Assembly (NCBI GenBank): GCA_027475525.1
Contig: JAMWFC010000051.1
Coordinates: 1,377,205 to 1,441,204 of the forward strand
Length of the DNA stretch: 64,000 bases
DNA from: Macrolepiota albuminosa
Taxonomy: Eukaryota; Basidiomycota; Agaricomycetes; Agaricales; Agaricaceae
Reading direction: 5' to 3'
Both the position numbers and the translations under genes were made by a program. Positions 47,166 through 56,753 of this stretch are shown here, one piece after another (the first letter of the stretch is position 1; each line of letters opens with the position of its first letter). The notes beneath the pieces are model-generated. The model was not told the origin of the DNA. It saw only the letters and a list, made by a program, of their open reading frames with translations, and did not search any database.

Positions 47166-50100
47166 CTAGTCAATTTCTTCTTCTTCAACTAAAGTCGGCA
47201 AGTCATCATCGTCCAATAGTTCGGTTTCTTCAAGTTCTCTCAGCTTGGCGGTGTCGATATCTAGCGCTTCAAGCGGCAAGTCAATGTGTTCTCTGGCGAG
47301 ATATGGCAATAGGCGAAAAGCGGCAACCGGTCGATGCAGTACTGAACCATCTAATTCACAGAGCACGTAAGCGCCTCCACGGTTACGAGAGATAACTACC
47401 AAGGGTCCTAGATAGCGAGGGCGCATCTTCTTGTTGTATGAAGTTTCGATTTTGGAGTTGCGCATGAGCACTAGCGCTCCTCTCGGGAAGTTGTAATCTT
47501 TGATGGTAGCGCTATGCTCGGTTTCGAATCGTAGGGCTGCTTGGCGACGTGCGCTAAAGACTACCTCGTGAAGTCGCTCCAAATCTTCTTTCCTTCGTTG
47601 GAGGTCAATAGCTCGTCTGGCGATAAGGTCGGTAGTCGCTAAGATACTGTTGGGTGGTGGTTGAAGATAGGTCGCTTCTATGATGTCGGCAGGGAGTAAA
47701 GGATGGGTGCCAGTAGCCGCGTAATAGGGAGAACAACCCATGCGCTTACGAATAGTAACTCTTTCCGACCAAAACACTGAGTAGGTCGCTTCACTCCAAC
47801 GAGACTCGTCGCCGTCGACCGCCTTGAAGAGTGCTTGCCGAACGTCAAAGTGGGGTCTCTCTACCAGTCCATTGGCGCACTTGTTGTAGCCAGATACTCG
47901 AATGTGGTGAATTTTGTATTTCTTGGCGAGGTAAGTTAGCGCTTTGATGATGGGCGCACCGTTATCCGTGACGATTTCTCTTAGCGCTCCCCAACGGCAG
48001 ATGACGTCTTCAAATAGCCACTTGGCGACCGCGTCGGTATTTTCTCTTTGGAGCATTCGAAATTCAGGCCAGTGGATTAGCGAACAACGACCTTGAATGA
48101 TATACTTGTAGCGACCAGACTTGGGCATATGCATGGTGTCGACGTAGATTTTGCTGAAGAGGGGAGCTGGCGTTGCAACGGTTGGCGGTATGAGTACTTG
48201 GCGCGTTTGTTGGATTTGGCAGAGGTGGCAAGTCCTGATGTACCAGGCGATGTCGGCGCTAGCGTGTGGCCACCAGAATCGTTCTAGCAGAGAAGCTCGG
48301 GTAGCGTACAGACCTCGATGTCCTAGCTCGTCATGCATAGCGCGCAAGACCCGTAAGCGACCTTCTGGCTTGATGATCAACTTGTGGGCGCCATCTCGAT
48401 TTCGTCGCCAAAGTCGGTTGTCGGTAAAGAAGAAGTGGGTAGCATAGCGGATAAAGGTAGCGTATTGTTCGTCGGTAAGGTCTGGGGGTCGCTTAAGGTC
48501 TTGTAGCCATTGTTCAACTATTAGCAAGCGACTGTCCTCTGCTTTTGCCTTGGCGGATCGGGGAACGGCATCGTAGGTCAGGTTTTTGCTGTCTTCTCTT
48601 AGCGACTGGGGTTCCTGTACGACTTTTACGGGAGGCAAGTCTTGTCCAAGGATGCTTGCCGTGTAGAATGTGAGGGGTGCGCTAAAGATCTCAGGGCGGT
48701 AAGGGACGATGGGATGTAAAAATATGCTGGTAGGCTGTTGCCGTCGTAGTAGGGAAATCGGTTGTTGTATGAGGTGCACGAAACCATGTAGTCTATCGAT
48801 CCAGTCCTCGAAATCGCTATCAGCCTGTGGGTCCGCTGCCGGGTCGCCAAGCTGCCGTGGTCGCCTAGAAAGTCCATCTGGTCCGTGGAAAGAGCTCTTG
48901 ACGTGTACCAGCTCAAAGTGAAACATGAGGATAGCGACTACCCACCGGTTCATGCTAGCGGATGGCTGGATATCGGGATTCTGCAGCATGCCTTTGATGT
49001 ACCTAGCGTCGACTTCAACAATAAGGTTCCGTACTCCAATCAAATACATCTTTAGCGACCGGAAGGTTTTGAAAAGCCCATAGAGCTCTAGCTTAGGCTG
49101 GCTGTAGCGAGATTCTCTGTCGTTTAGCGTGATAGACCCAAAGCGGTTGTAGCGTCGCTGTTTCCGATTGTCGCTAAGGCATTGGCACAAGAAGTAGCCA
49201 ACGGCAATGTAAGAGGTATCCACCGCCAAGATGACAGGGTCGGCAGAGGTATAATCGATGGGAACTAGGGGCTTGGCGTCTTGTAAGGCTTTTACTAAGT
49301 CGCGTTGGGCAGTGACCTGGTCTGGCCCAAATTCGAAGGGCTCGTTGGCGCGGGTGAGTCGGTTAAGAGCATGTGCGCGATGGGCAAAGTTTTTGACGAA
49401 TATCCTAAGAACGCCAACGGTGCCAAGAAAGGCGCGAACTTCAGATAAGTCGCGGCAAGGACCCCAGCGCTCCAAGAGTGCTAAGCGAGACTCGTCGGGA
49501 ACGCGACCGTCGGGAGTGCAGATGTGACCAAGTATTTTGAACCTTGGCGCGCAAAGGAGGAGTTTGTGACCGCTAAACGTACCACCGCTATACTTCATAC
49601 GTTGGAGAACTCGATTGAGCAGCTGGAAAAAGTCCCATAGCGCTAAGCGAATATTGGAGTTGTCGGGATGGGTCGCCGGTAAGCCGTTTACGAGTCGCCA
49701 GTCTTTGGGGCCTTTGACGCCAACGTCGTCGATGAAGCTAAGGACGTTATGCGGTATCTCGGGTTGGAGGATGAAAGTGATGTCGTCATGGAATATGGGG
49801 ACTGAGTTTGTCCAGCCCATCGGTAAGGTGACTAGGCGCAAGGCGCCAAACGGAGTTTGAAAAGTAGTGAGGTCGCGGGAAGAAGGGTGAATCAAGCGCT
49901 CATCGTAGCCAACGTAAAGATCAAGGGTGGCGCCACAGATACGCCCGGCAAAGGACTCGGCAAAGTGGTCAGGGAAAGGCGGTACGCCAGAGTGTCGTAT
50001 GGTGACTCTATTCAGCGGTTCAAGACTGTGAACTATGCGTAGGTTGCCGTTCTTTTTGAGGACGCAGAACCAACGGGAGCGGTAAGAACTATTTGAGGGC

Positions 50101-50912
50101 TCGTAGACGCCAGCCTGTATCTTGGTCCTAATAATTTGGCAGACCTCGGCTTCGATTCCAGGCGGTAGCGGTCGGTTGTGCTCAGTCCACGGCACGTGAG
50201 GGATAGTCGGGATAACGACTGGCGGGAAGAAGTCTGTACGTAGACTGCCGCGTTCTGAGTCCTCCCAGGCAAAGGCTTTGTCTTGCTTAGCGACGAGATC
50301 GGTAAGGACGTTCAACTCATCTTTGGTCAAAAATCCTGTGTCGTGCTCCTTGGCGAACTGCTGTTGGCGTTCCGCGGTAAAACGTCCCGTGGGCTGAAAG
50401 GGTGACGGGTTTGGCGATAAAATAGGTATGTCGGCAAGAGGGTCGCCAATAATCTGGCGCTCGATCCTAAACGTCTCGGGAGAGTGCGTAGCGATGGGTT
50501 TTGTTTTAAGCGCAACTGGCTTATATTTCTTTTTAACTTGAACCCCTTTCCTTTTGGGAGCGTTAGCTTGGTTATATACAGAGGTGGAAAGGGGAACTGT
50601 AGCCTGAGGAGCGGCAAGTCCAAGAACGGCAGGAGACGAGGCTCCGGGAAGGGTAGTGAGATACGTATCGGTAGACGCAATATTTTGAAACGATTCAGAG
50701 GCGGTAAGGTATAAGTACGCTAGAGCTGAGTCGGTAATATCTGGGTTTTTCTGAGAAAGCTCAGCGTCGGTAACGGTAGAGGAAAGCAAAACTTCGTCAA
50801 GATAAGCGGTAGATATAATATTTACAAGACCAGTTGAATGGTCATATTCCAGCGTTAGCGCCACATCTCCGTGATCATCGCCAATCACCTCCTCGATGGT
50901 CTGTGAAAACAC
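47166..50912 (-). CDS. Pol polyprotein: reverse transcriptase, RNase H, integrase
   Basis: A single open frame of about 1248 codons. RT: RIVHSLEPLNRVTIRHSG, GATLDLYVGYDERLI, QTPFGALRLVTLPMGWTNSV and LSFIDDVGVKG, so the catalytic box is FIDD rather than YxDD. RNase H: ILAVDTSYIAVGYFLCQ with DRESRYSQPKLELYG and LIVEVDARYIKGML. Integrase: HDELGHRGLYATRASLLERF and CHLCQIQ form the HHCC finger; the DDE set is YVDTMHM, IVTDNGAP and NGLVERPH. A GPY/F-like module follows (RPRYLGPLVVISRNRGGAYV). I see no chromodomain. The first codons overlap the end of the gag frame by 28 nt in the -1 frame and there is no ATG at the start, so expression probably needs frameshifting. Confidence 0.93.
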   Translation of the reverse strand: MFSQTIEEVIGDDHGDVALTLEYDHSTGLVNIISTAYLDEVLLSSTVTDAELSQKNPDITDSALAYLYLTASESFQNIASTDTYLTTLPGASSPAVLGLAAPQATVPLSTSVYNQANAPKRKGVQVKKKYKPVALKTKPIATHSPETFRIERQIIGDPLADIPILSPNPSPFQPTGRFTAERQQQFAKEHDTGFLTKDELNVLTDLVAKQDKAFAWEDSERGSLRTDFFPPVVIPTIPHVPWTEHNRPLPPGIEAEVCQIIRTKIQAGVYEPSNSSYRSRWFCVLKKNGNLRIVHSLEPLNRVTIRHSGVPPFPDHFAESFAGRICGATLDLYVGYDERLIHPSSRDLTTFQTPFGALRLVTLPMGWTNSVPIFHDDITFILQPEIPHNVLSFIDDVGVKGPKDWRLVNGLPATHPDNSNIRLALWDFFQLLNRVLQRMKYSGGTFSGHKLLLCAPRFKILGHICTPDGRVPDESRLALLERWGPCRDLSEVRAFLGTVGVLRIFVKNFAHRAHALNRLTRANEPFEFGPDQVTAQRDLVKALQDAKPLVPIDYTSADPVILAVDTSYIAVGYFLCQCLSDNRKQRRYNRFGSITLNDRESRYSQPKLELYGLFKTFRSLKMYLIGVRNLIVEVDARYIKGMLQNPDIQPSASMNRWVVAILMFHFELVHVKSSFHGPDGLSRRPRQLGDPAADPQADSDFEDWIDRLHGFVHLIQQPISLLRRQQPTSIFLHPIVPYRPEIFSAPLTFYTASILGQDLPPVKVVQEPQSLREDSKNLTYDAVPRSAKAKAEDSRLLIVEQWLQDLKRPPDLTDEQYATFIRYATHFFFTDNRLWRRNRDGAHKLIIKPEGRLRVLRAMHDELGHRGLYATRASLLERFWWPHASADIAWYIRTCHLCQIQQTRQVLIPPTVATPAPLFSKIYVDTMHMPKSGRYKYIIQGRCSLIHWPEFRMLQRENTDAVAKWLFEDVICRWGALREIVTDNGAPIIKALTYLAKKYKIHHIRVSGYNKCANGLVERPHFDVRQALFKAVDGDESRWSEATYSVFWSERVTIRKRMGCSPYYAATGTHPLLPADIIEATYLQPPPNSILATTDLIARRAIDLQRRKEDLERLHEVVFSARRQAALRFETEHSATIKDYNFPRGALVLMRNSKIETSYNKKMRPRYLGPLVVISRNRGGAYVLCELDGSVLHRPVAAFRLLPYLAREHIDLPLEALDIDTAKLRELEETELLDDDDLPTLVEEEEID

Positions 50913-53197
50913 CGGTGTGGAGGCTCGTTGGCGTGCTGGTCGGTAAACTCCGGGGGCTTAGCGCGGGCGCCTTTTCGTTGTCCCCTAGGGAACGTTGGCA
51001 CCGTTCGTCGGATTCCGGAATTGGGGTCGCTAATTGTGAGGGTCGTTTCCTCGTCGGTAACTGTCTTGACGACTGATCGCGCCAAGACGTCAAAAGGTCT
51101 GCCGAGTAATAAGTCGTATGCTGGGGAGCGTAAAATGTGTATCTGGAGGTAAAAGGTAATGTCGCCAAGGGTGCACGGCACATTCTTGGCGAGGCCTAGG
51201 GATCTGTCCACCGTACCGTTAGCGCTCTGCATATTTAGTATAACGGTAGGGTCGTAAATGAGACCCAAATCGTTAGCGACTTCTGCTGCCATAGAAATAA
51301 TCTGCGACCCGCTATCCACGATTGCCTCTACTTCGTGCTTGTTGTCTACGGTTAGCGCTACCGAGCGGATAGCGTGCGATTCTTGAGCGACGGTAAGGAT
51401 TGCGGGGTCTTCTCCATGGTCTACCGACCTAAGGTAGGTCTCCACTGGGTCCACAGAGGTGGCGTTAGCGATGGGGTCGGCAAGAGTGTCTTCAGTGTCG
51501 GGAGGGTCGATGGTAACAGAGAAACCAGGAAGCGCGTCGTCGAGTTCATCGACCTCGGCAACGGCTGTCGCCAAGGGTCGTCGGGGAGTGACTGCCGTCT
51601 TGACTTGGTTGCGGACGTCTGGAGCAATGCTACAAAGTTCTTCTACTGACAAGGTGACGGCAGTTTTCATGATACGGTTAAAAACGTGGTTAGATTTCTC
51701 TATGTCGAAAATTGGCGCGGTAGGTCGGTAGCCACCCTCAGGACGTTTCTCGGGAGCGGCAAAGTTTCGTTGTGCGGGAGCATGATATCGGTCGGGAATC
51801 CCTGAGTAGGGATGGAGAGGCGGCAAAGGCGGTTCGGGAGCGGTAGCGGTCGACGATGGTTCTGAAGCAGGAGCAGGGGCAGTGGCAGGAGGTGCGGCAG
51901 GAGCAGGTGTCGGTAACTTGCTAGCGGGAGGCATTGGCTTATATCCTTTAAGAGGTTGTTTGGGCTGCTTAACTTCAACCCCATCAAAGACCTGATTCTT
52001 AAGCGAATCCAACTCCTGTTGGAGCTTGGCGATACGCTCTTCCCGCGAGAAAGTAGGATGGTCGCCAACGCTGTCGAAGTGTAAGACCTCGTGAATCATC
52101 TGTTGTTGGGTCGCCTGTTCGGGGTCGGGGTTGGCGTTGCCAGATAGCGTGCCGGTAACGATTTGTCCTGGGTTGCGCCTATGCCACTCATCAACTCGCT
52201 CCTGGAAGGACTTCTTGTCTGGGTAGTTGGGAATGATGGCGCCAGTGGTGAGGACTATCTTGCCGTCGATAGCCCGTCGAATTCTACCTTGGCGAACGTA
52301 ATTCTCGAGGGTAGCGCATCGTCCTCTAGTCATAGTATGGCCAATTTCCCCACAGAAGTGGCAAGGGCCAGGTGCGGGTACGTTAGCGGGTCGGTTAGCC
52401 GTGAGGTTGGTGGTAATCATGGTTTCGATACGGGTCATAGCGGAAGCGACAGCGGCGGTAATAGCAGCATTGAGCTCCTCTTTCTTAACGAAGTCGGCAA
52501 CAGGAGGCGGGATGGGAATGATACCGTTAGTTCGCTCAGGTGGTGGGCTCGTCCTAGCGCGCTGCAGTCCAACGCCAGTGTCCGTTCCCTTGAGAACCCA
52601 TTTACCGGCTTCAAAGACGTCGGCAACGTTATAGGGCTCGTCTGGGTGATGAGCCTGATGAACTATCTCTAGGCGACGAGCAATACGAGTCCAAAGCGAA
52701 GTCGGGATGCCTTGCTGGAACAGGCGACGCTCCTCGTTAATATAGAGCTTGCCGTTCTGCAGAAGCCACCTAGCGACTTTCTGGAACTCGCGGTAATACG
52801 TGGAGAATGCGCCAAGCGACGATGTGCCACTGTCGAAAGATTCCTGAACTAGTTTCTGGAGCTCGTTTACCGTGTATCGGGTAGCTTCCTCTGCGCCAGG
52901 GTACAACTGGATCACTGCCGTCTTCCAGTCCTCATACGAAGCGCCTTGGGCGGGAGCTGTCGGCGTGGCGGGAACGAGCGCTGCAAACTCGGAAAGACCA
53001 GTCCAAGTCTCTGCCGTGTCGTACGATACGTATCTTGCCGCGTACTCCTTCATCTGCGTGTGGTCGGTAATGTTACAGTCTCTGAATAAATACTCCAACT
53101 CCTTGAAATACTGGGAGAGCTCCCGTGGCTTGGTCTCGTCCCATTTCGGTGCCGAGAAGTGGTTGCGTGGCGGCATGCGCTGAACTTGTTGTTCCAT
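50885..53197 (-). CDS. Gag-protease polyprotein
   Basis: 770 codons starting MEQQVQRMPPRNHFSAPKWD. The capsid-like part contains LSQYFKELEYLFRDC and AAETWTGL-type blocks as in retrotransposon gag families (YDTAETWTGLSEFAALV). A zinc knuckle reads CHFCGEIGHTMTRGRC, that is C-x2-C-x4-H-x6-C, two residues longer at the end than the usual CCHC. A proline-rich linker follows. The C-terminal aspartic protease has VEAIVDSGSQIISM (DSG active site) and DLLLGRPFDVLARS. So protease is fused to gag and not to pol. It ends FHRPSRR, overlapping the pol frame by 28 nt. Confidence 0.9.
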   Translation of the reverse strand: MEQQVQRMPPRNHFSAPKWDETKPRELSQYFKELEYLFRDCNITDHTQMKEYAARYVSYDTAETWTGLSEFAALVPATPTAPAQGASYEDWKTAVIQLYPGAEEATRYTVNELQKLVQESFDSGTSSLGAFSTYYREFQKVARWLLQNGKLYINEERRLFQQGIPTSLWTRIARRLEIVHQAHHPDEPYNVADVFEAGKWVLKGTDTGVGLQRARTSPPPERTNGIIPIPPPVADFVKKEELNAAITAAVASAMTRIETMITTNLTANRPANVPAPGPCHFCGEIGHTMTRGRCATLENYVRQGRIRRAIDGKIVLTTGAIIPNYPDKKSFQERVDEWHRRNPGQIVTGTLSGNANPDPEQATQQQMIHEVLHFDSVGDHPTFSREERIAKLQQELDSLKNQVFDGVEVKQPKQPLKGYKPMPPASKLPTPAPAAPPATAPAPASEPSSTATAPEPPLPPLHPYSGIPDRYHAPAQRNFAAPEKRPEGGYRPTAPIFDIEKSNHVFNRIMKTAVTLSVEELCSIAPDVRNQVKTAVTPRRPLATAVAEVDELDDALPGFSVTIDPPDTEDTLADPIANATSVDPVETYLRSVDHGEDPAILTVAQESHAIRSVALTVDNKHEVEAIVDSGSQIISMAAEVANDLGLIYDPTVILNMQSANGTVDRSLGLAKNVPCTLGDITFYLQIHILRSPAYDLLLGRPFDVLARSVVKTVTDEETTLTISDPNSGIRRTVPTFPRGQRKGARAKPPEFTDQHANEPPHRCFHRPSRR

Positions 53198-53580
53198 AGC
53201 GACTGTGTTGGCGAGTTCGGTTAGCGGTAGTGGGGAAGGAGTTCTAGAAATTGGCGACGGGGTAAGAGAAATGAGTTGTGAAAGAGGCGTTAGCGGAGTA
53301 ATGGGAGTGATTGACTGTGGTACGGCAAAGGGCGACGCTAAGGGGTCGTCGGCACTATAATCGAGGGAGTGCGGGAAGAGATCAGGAAAAGCGTCTACAG
53401 TGGCGTTCTGTAGTTCCTGGGCTAGAGAGAGACCCGGTAAGGCACCAGGTGGTTGTGGAGTTGATGGGTGGGAAGGAGCAATGCCTTCTGCCGACTGGTC
53501 TAGCAGGCGGCGCCTACGCTGGAGACGGGTTTCTGGCGGAATTCTGCCCTAGAGATCCCTCGCGGTGGGCTCCAATTTGA
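53198..53580 (-). other. Retrotransposon 5' leader
   Basis: About 380 bp between the 5' LTR and gag. It contains the primer binding site at its LTR end. Packaging signals would be expected here but cannot be recognised by eye. Confidence 0.6.
53558..53574 (-). other. Primer binding site, possibly for tRNA-Cys
   Basis: On the minus strand TGGAGCCCACCGCGAGG lies 6 nt after the 5' LTR end. It would pair with a tRNA 3' end of GGTGGGC-U-CCA. A U at the discriminator position is typical of tRNA-Cys, so that tRNA is the likeliest primer; this is inference and needs the host tRNA set. Confidence 0.6.
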
Positions 53581-54529
53581 TGACGCCCAAAGTTTGGTCA
53601 GTAACAAATGTAGCTAAAGTGTTACCTAACCAAGAGTGTGCGTTGGGCGCGCTATAAGTGTGTTGAGGAGTCCCGGGCAGGTCCCAGAGAACGCGTCTGT
53701 GAAAAAGGGTAAAAGTCGGTAACGGGGTCGGCAAGTGGTAAGCGCTAAGGTAAAGCGCCTAAGGAAATGCGGTAAGTGAACACGGCAAGGGTGAGCGGCA
53801 AGAGCACGATAAGCTTAGCGAGGTTCTAAGCGTCGATAATGCCTGCCGTAGTTGCAAGGCGCGAGTATGTCGAGTGTTGGCGAACGTCTGTAACTACCGA
53901 TGAGTTTTGACGTTGCCGACCGTAGCGTAAATGAGCTCTTGAGCGTAAGGGAGACTGAAGTAAGGGGGAAACTGTGGTCTATTCGTCTGCTATCTTTTTT
54001 ATGTACAAGTCGGTAAGTACTTTTATACTACAATGAGTTCGCCGTCGCCAGTGGCTAATGACGCCAGAGTGCGGTAAACTGGAAAATTTCAAAGGGGTAG
54101 CTCCAACGGTTTCAGATCCCTACCGTCCATTCAAGAGCCTTAGCGACGCCAGGCGACAGATCGCGAAGCTAAACCATCACTCCATCACCCTTCTGTCTGT
54201 CAGAACACCTAAGCGACGTTGGGCGCCAAATCGAGACGGTAAGCGGTGTCAGACGCCAAGGTCAAACGCCAAGCTGTCCGTCAGTTTTTGATAGATCATC
54301 AAACTTCTCGCTAAGCGCTGTCGTCAGTGACTGATGCCATCTGTCAGTTGTCATTCTTGCTGCCGTCGGCGCTATCATTGATTGGATCTGCTTCTTGCCG
54401 TGCGCGGCCGTCAGAAATGGCTTAAAATGGGTAGAACGCGTGCGCTAAGTTCGGAACAAGTGCGGCAAGGTTTCCGGAGCCGGTGCCGAGCCTGCCGTTG
54501 ATGCGCCTAACCTGTATAGGGTCCTATCA
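53581..54529 (-). repeat. 5' LTR of the retrotransposon
   Basis: 949 bp, same length and, as far as I could compare, same sequence as the 3' LTR at 43256-44204. It should carry the element promoter. It is CpG-rich, in sharp contrast to the sequence just outside it. Confidence 0.93.
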
Positions 54530-56231
54530 CTGATGACATGCCCACTCTTAGCATATCTGAATGACTGCTCAGCTCATCCTATTTACTTTTGTCTTCTAGT
54601 AGTCAGCCTAGATGAGTCATATGCATGGATTTTACTCAGCACTGATTATTGTTAGTCATACTTCATTACATACCAGGGCCCAATTAGTTAAACAGTATTA
54701 GTAATAGCACAGCCACTAATGTAGTATATAAAGACAGTCTGTGGATAGAATATCTCCAGGCTGAACAATAGTAGTGTTCTTTTGGCCTACACACTGAACC
54801 AACTGTAAGCTCTCTAGCAATGTCTGACTGCTTAGTGAGGCCTTGCCAGTTCCTTGCCTGACTCTTGCTTGCTTCTACACTTGCTCAACTCCTGCTTGTC
54901 ACCAGTGCTCACTGGCTCTGTAGAAGGAGTTCTGCAGATGTTAAGTGTTCATCTTACAAGGACCTGCCCAGGACTCCCTCACATACTTAGTGTGCTTAAT
55001 TTTCATGTTAGTAGCTGTAAACTGTGTTTGCTACTGACCAACTTTTGGGTGTCATCAATGGGTATCAAATTTATGGACAAGCTGACTGCTCTTAAACAAT
55101 CCTTAACTTGCTTTCTGCTCCTACATCTCAAAAGATTTAGAAGCACAGATTGAAAAGAATAAGGCAGACTTCTTGTAAGCAGAAAATGAAGCAGCAAAGA
55201 TTATTCCTGAGCTCTTTACTGAGTATTTTAAAGCAGATAAAAAGAGACAAGCTGAGCTTCTTGTCAATCTAGTGGTCTCAATTGAATAAATGTTTAAATG
55301 TTTAGCAACTAACTATTTGCATCAGCATCAACTGCAGTTGATTTGAACAAACATCTAAGTCCTAGGAATCTGATTAGTATGATTGGAAGCTACAATGGCT
55401 TGAAGGTCTTCATATTATGTACTATTTATTGTATTTTCTTTTTACTCAGTCCTCCTAATACCTTCTTATGATGCTAAAATTCTGAAAACTATTAGAGCCT
55501 CAGTGGGTAACCTGATTCCTGTTCTAAGGCTGCAATATGAAGAAATTAAGAAAGAACTTGATAGAGATTCAGCAGAAGTTACAGATATAAAATTCATGAC
55601 AAGAAATATCTTAACAAATTGAAAGTCTCAATCACAGAACAAAAGTATGCTTTGTTATTGTTACAGTTTTAATGCTGATTTTCCCTTTCAGCATTGAAGT
55701 TGAAGCTCTTTGGGCGATATTTGTGGAAAGCAAAGCAAAACTTCTCTTGCTTCAGAAACAATTAAGGGAGACTACCACTGAAAAGCAACAGACTAGAGCT
55801 ATGATCAACAAAGCTCAATGTGTTTTGCATCTACAGAAGAATGATAGCTGTGCAGAAGTCTTTAAACTCAAAGATAAGTCTCCTGCCATTGTTGCTAAAC
55901 AGAAATCCCTCAACTTTTCACTAGATGAACTCAGATCATTGGAGGACTTCCATATTCCCACTACTTTAGTATGTAAACAATATTTGCAATCTTACCATTC
56001 ATCATGTGCATCTATCTATCATGGCCTGTTTCTTGTCCTTTGCAGATTTAGAGGTTTTTCACCTGCTTTCTGTTTTTGCAGCCTTTTTTTTCTTTGGCAT
56101 CTCATTTCATGTCTTTTGTACCTCTTTGTCTTTTGTTTTCACTTGATTTTTTGAGTCCATTATATATTGGCTTTGTTTTAGACCTTCTGATTTTCTTTGC
56201 TTCCCCATTCTTCATTATGATCTTTTTGGAG
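54530..56231. repeat. CpG-depleted degenerate repeat, right part
   Basis: About 1.7 kb with one CG dinucleotide (near 55715), continuing the block interrupted by the retrotransposon. Decayed coding sense may remain: near 55140-55260 and 55690-55970 there are Lys/Glu-rich frames such as VEALWAIFVESKAKLLLLQK and DELRSLEDFHIP, broken by stops. The parent element could not be named. Normal CpG content returns at about 56233. Confidence 0.82.
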
Positions 56232-56753
56232 TCGCACTACCCATCAAACCAACTGCAGACTCGTCTGGGATTCACTGCCAGGTTTATTTAGGCTGGGCGA
56301 TTGGGATTCACTTCGGGATATTGATGCAGGTGAAATATGAAATAACAGGAATAAAATGAGCAATAAATCAATCTATCTACTTTGCATGATTTGAAGTTAA
56401 ATGATTTACCGTATGGTATGTCGGATGATTGACTTTTCAAAGGTGTAATCTACGTTTCTTTTCCTGACATTAACCGTCCCATCTTCATGCACGTTGTGTC
56501 CTTCTATTCCTACACTGTGACCAACTATTTACAAACGTGCACTGCAAAAAGTAGCGGGCTATGCGGCCGCAAGTAAAAGTTTGAGATCGCGTGATGTGAT
56601 CGACGGGTTTTCATCACATGATCGTCGCTGAAGACGTAATTCTGAGCACGAATTGCTCAATCGCCTGTGAAGTTTTTTCCTTGAAAAACGGAAAAACACA
56701 ATGGCGTCCGTTCCGTTGAAGAAATCAAAACTTGTCTTTCGCTTGTTGTCAAG
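56232..56753. promoter_or_regulatory. Upstream region of MET10
   Basis: About 520 bp with normal CpG content. It includes GCGTGATGTGATC and CATCACATGATC near 56590-56625, an imperfect inverted pair around TCACATGA-like boxes. Such boxes resemble Cbf1-type sites that control sulfur genes in yeast; this link is a guess. Confidence 0.35.

Larger units (their letters stand above)
43256..54529 (-). mobile_element. Ty3/gypsy-type LTR retrotransposon, complete, with an antisense gene
   Basis: An 11.3 kb element read on the minus strand. Parts in element order: 5' LTR (53581-54529), primer binding site, gag-protease (50885-53197), pol with RT, RNase H and integrase (47166-50912), an opposite-strand spliced gene (44374-46748), polypurine tract, 3' LTR (43256-44204). 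Domain order RT-RNase H-integrase defines Ty3/gypsy. LTRs are equal in length and I saw no difference between them. CTGATGA flanks both outer ends (43249-43255 and 54530-54536); the exact TSD (5-7 bp) cannot be fixed because the LTR edge has similar bases. All frames look open, so it may be autonomous and young. Confidence 0.93.

Noticed and set aside
46991..47395. Short frames between the antisense gene and the end of pol, including one overlapping pol on the plus strand
   Set aside because: One overlaps the well-supported integrase tail and the other is an A/T-rich spacer frame; neither has recognisable features.
50885..50920. Classic -1 slippery site between gag and pol
   Set aside because: No X-XXY-YYZ heptamer in the right frame could be found; only the frame relation itself supports frameshifting.
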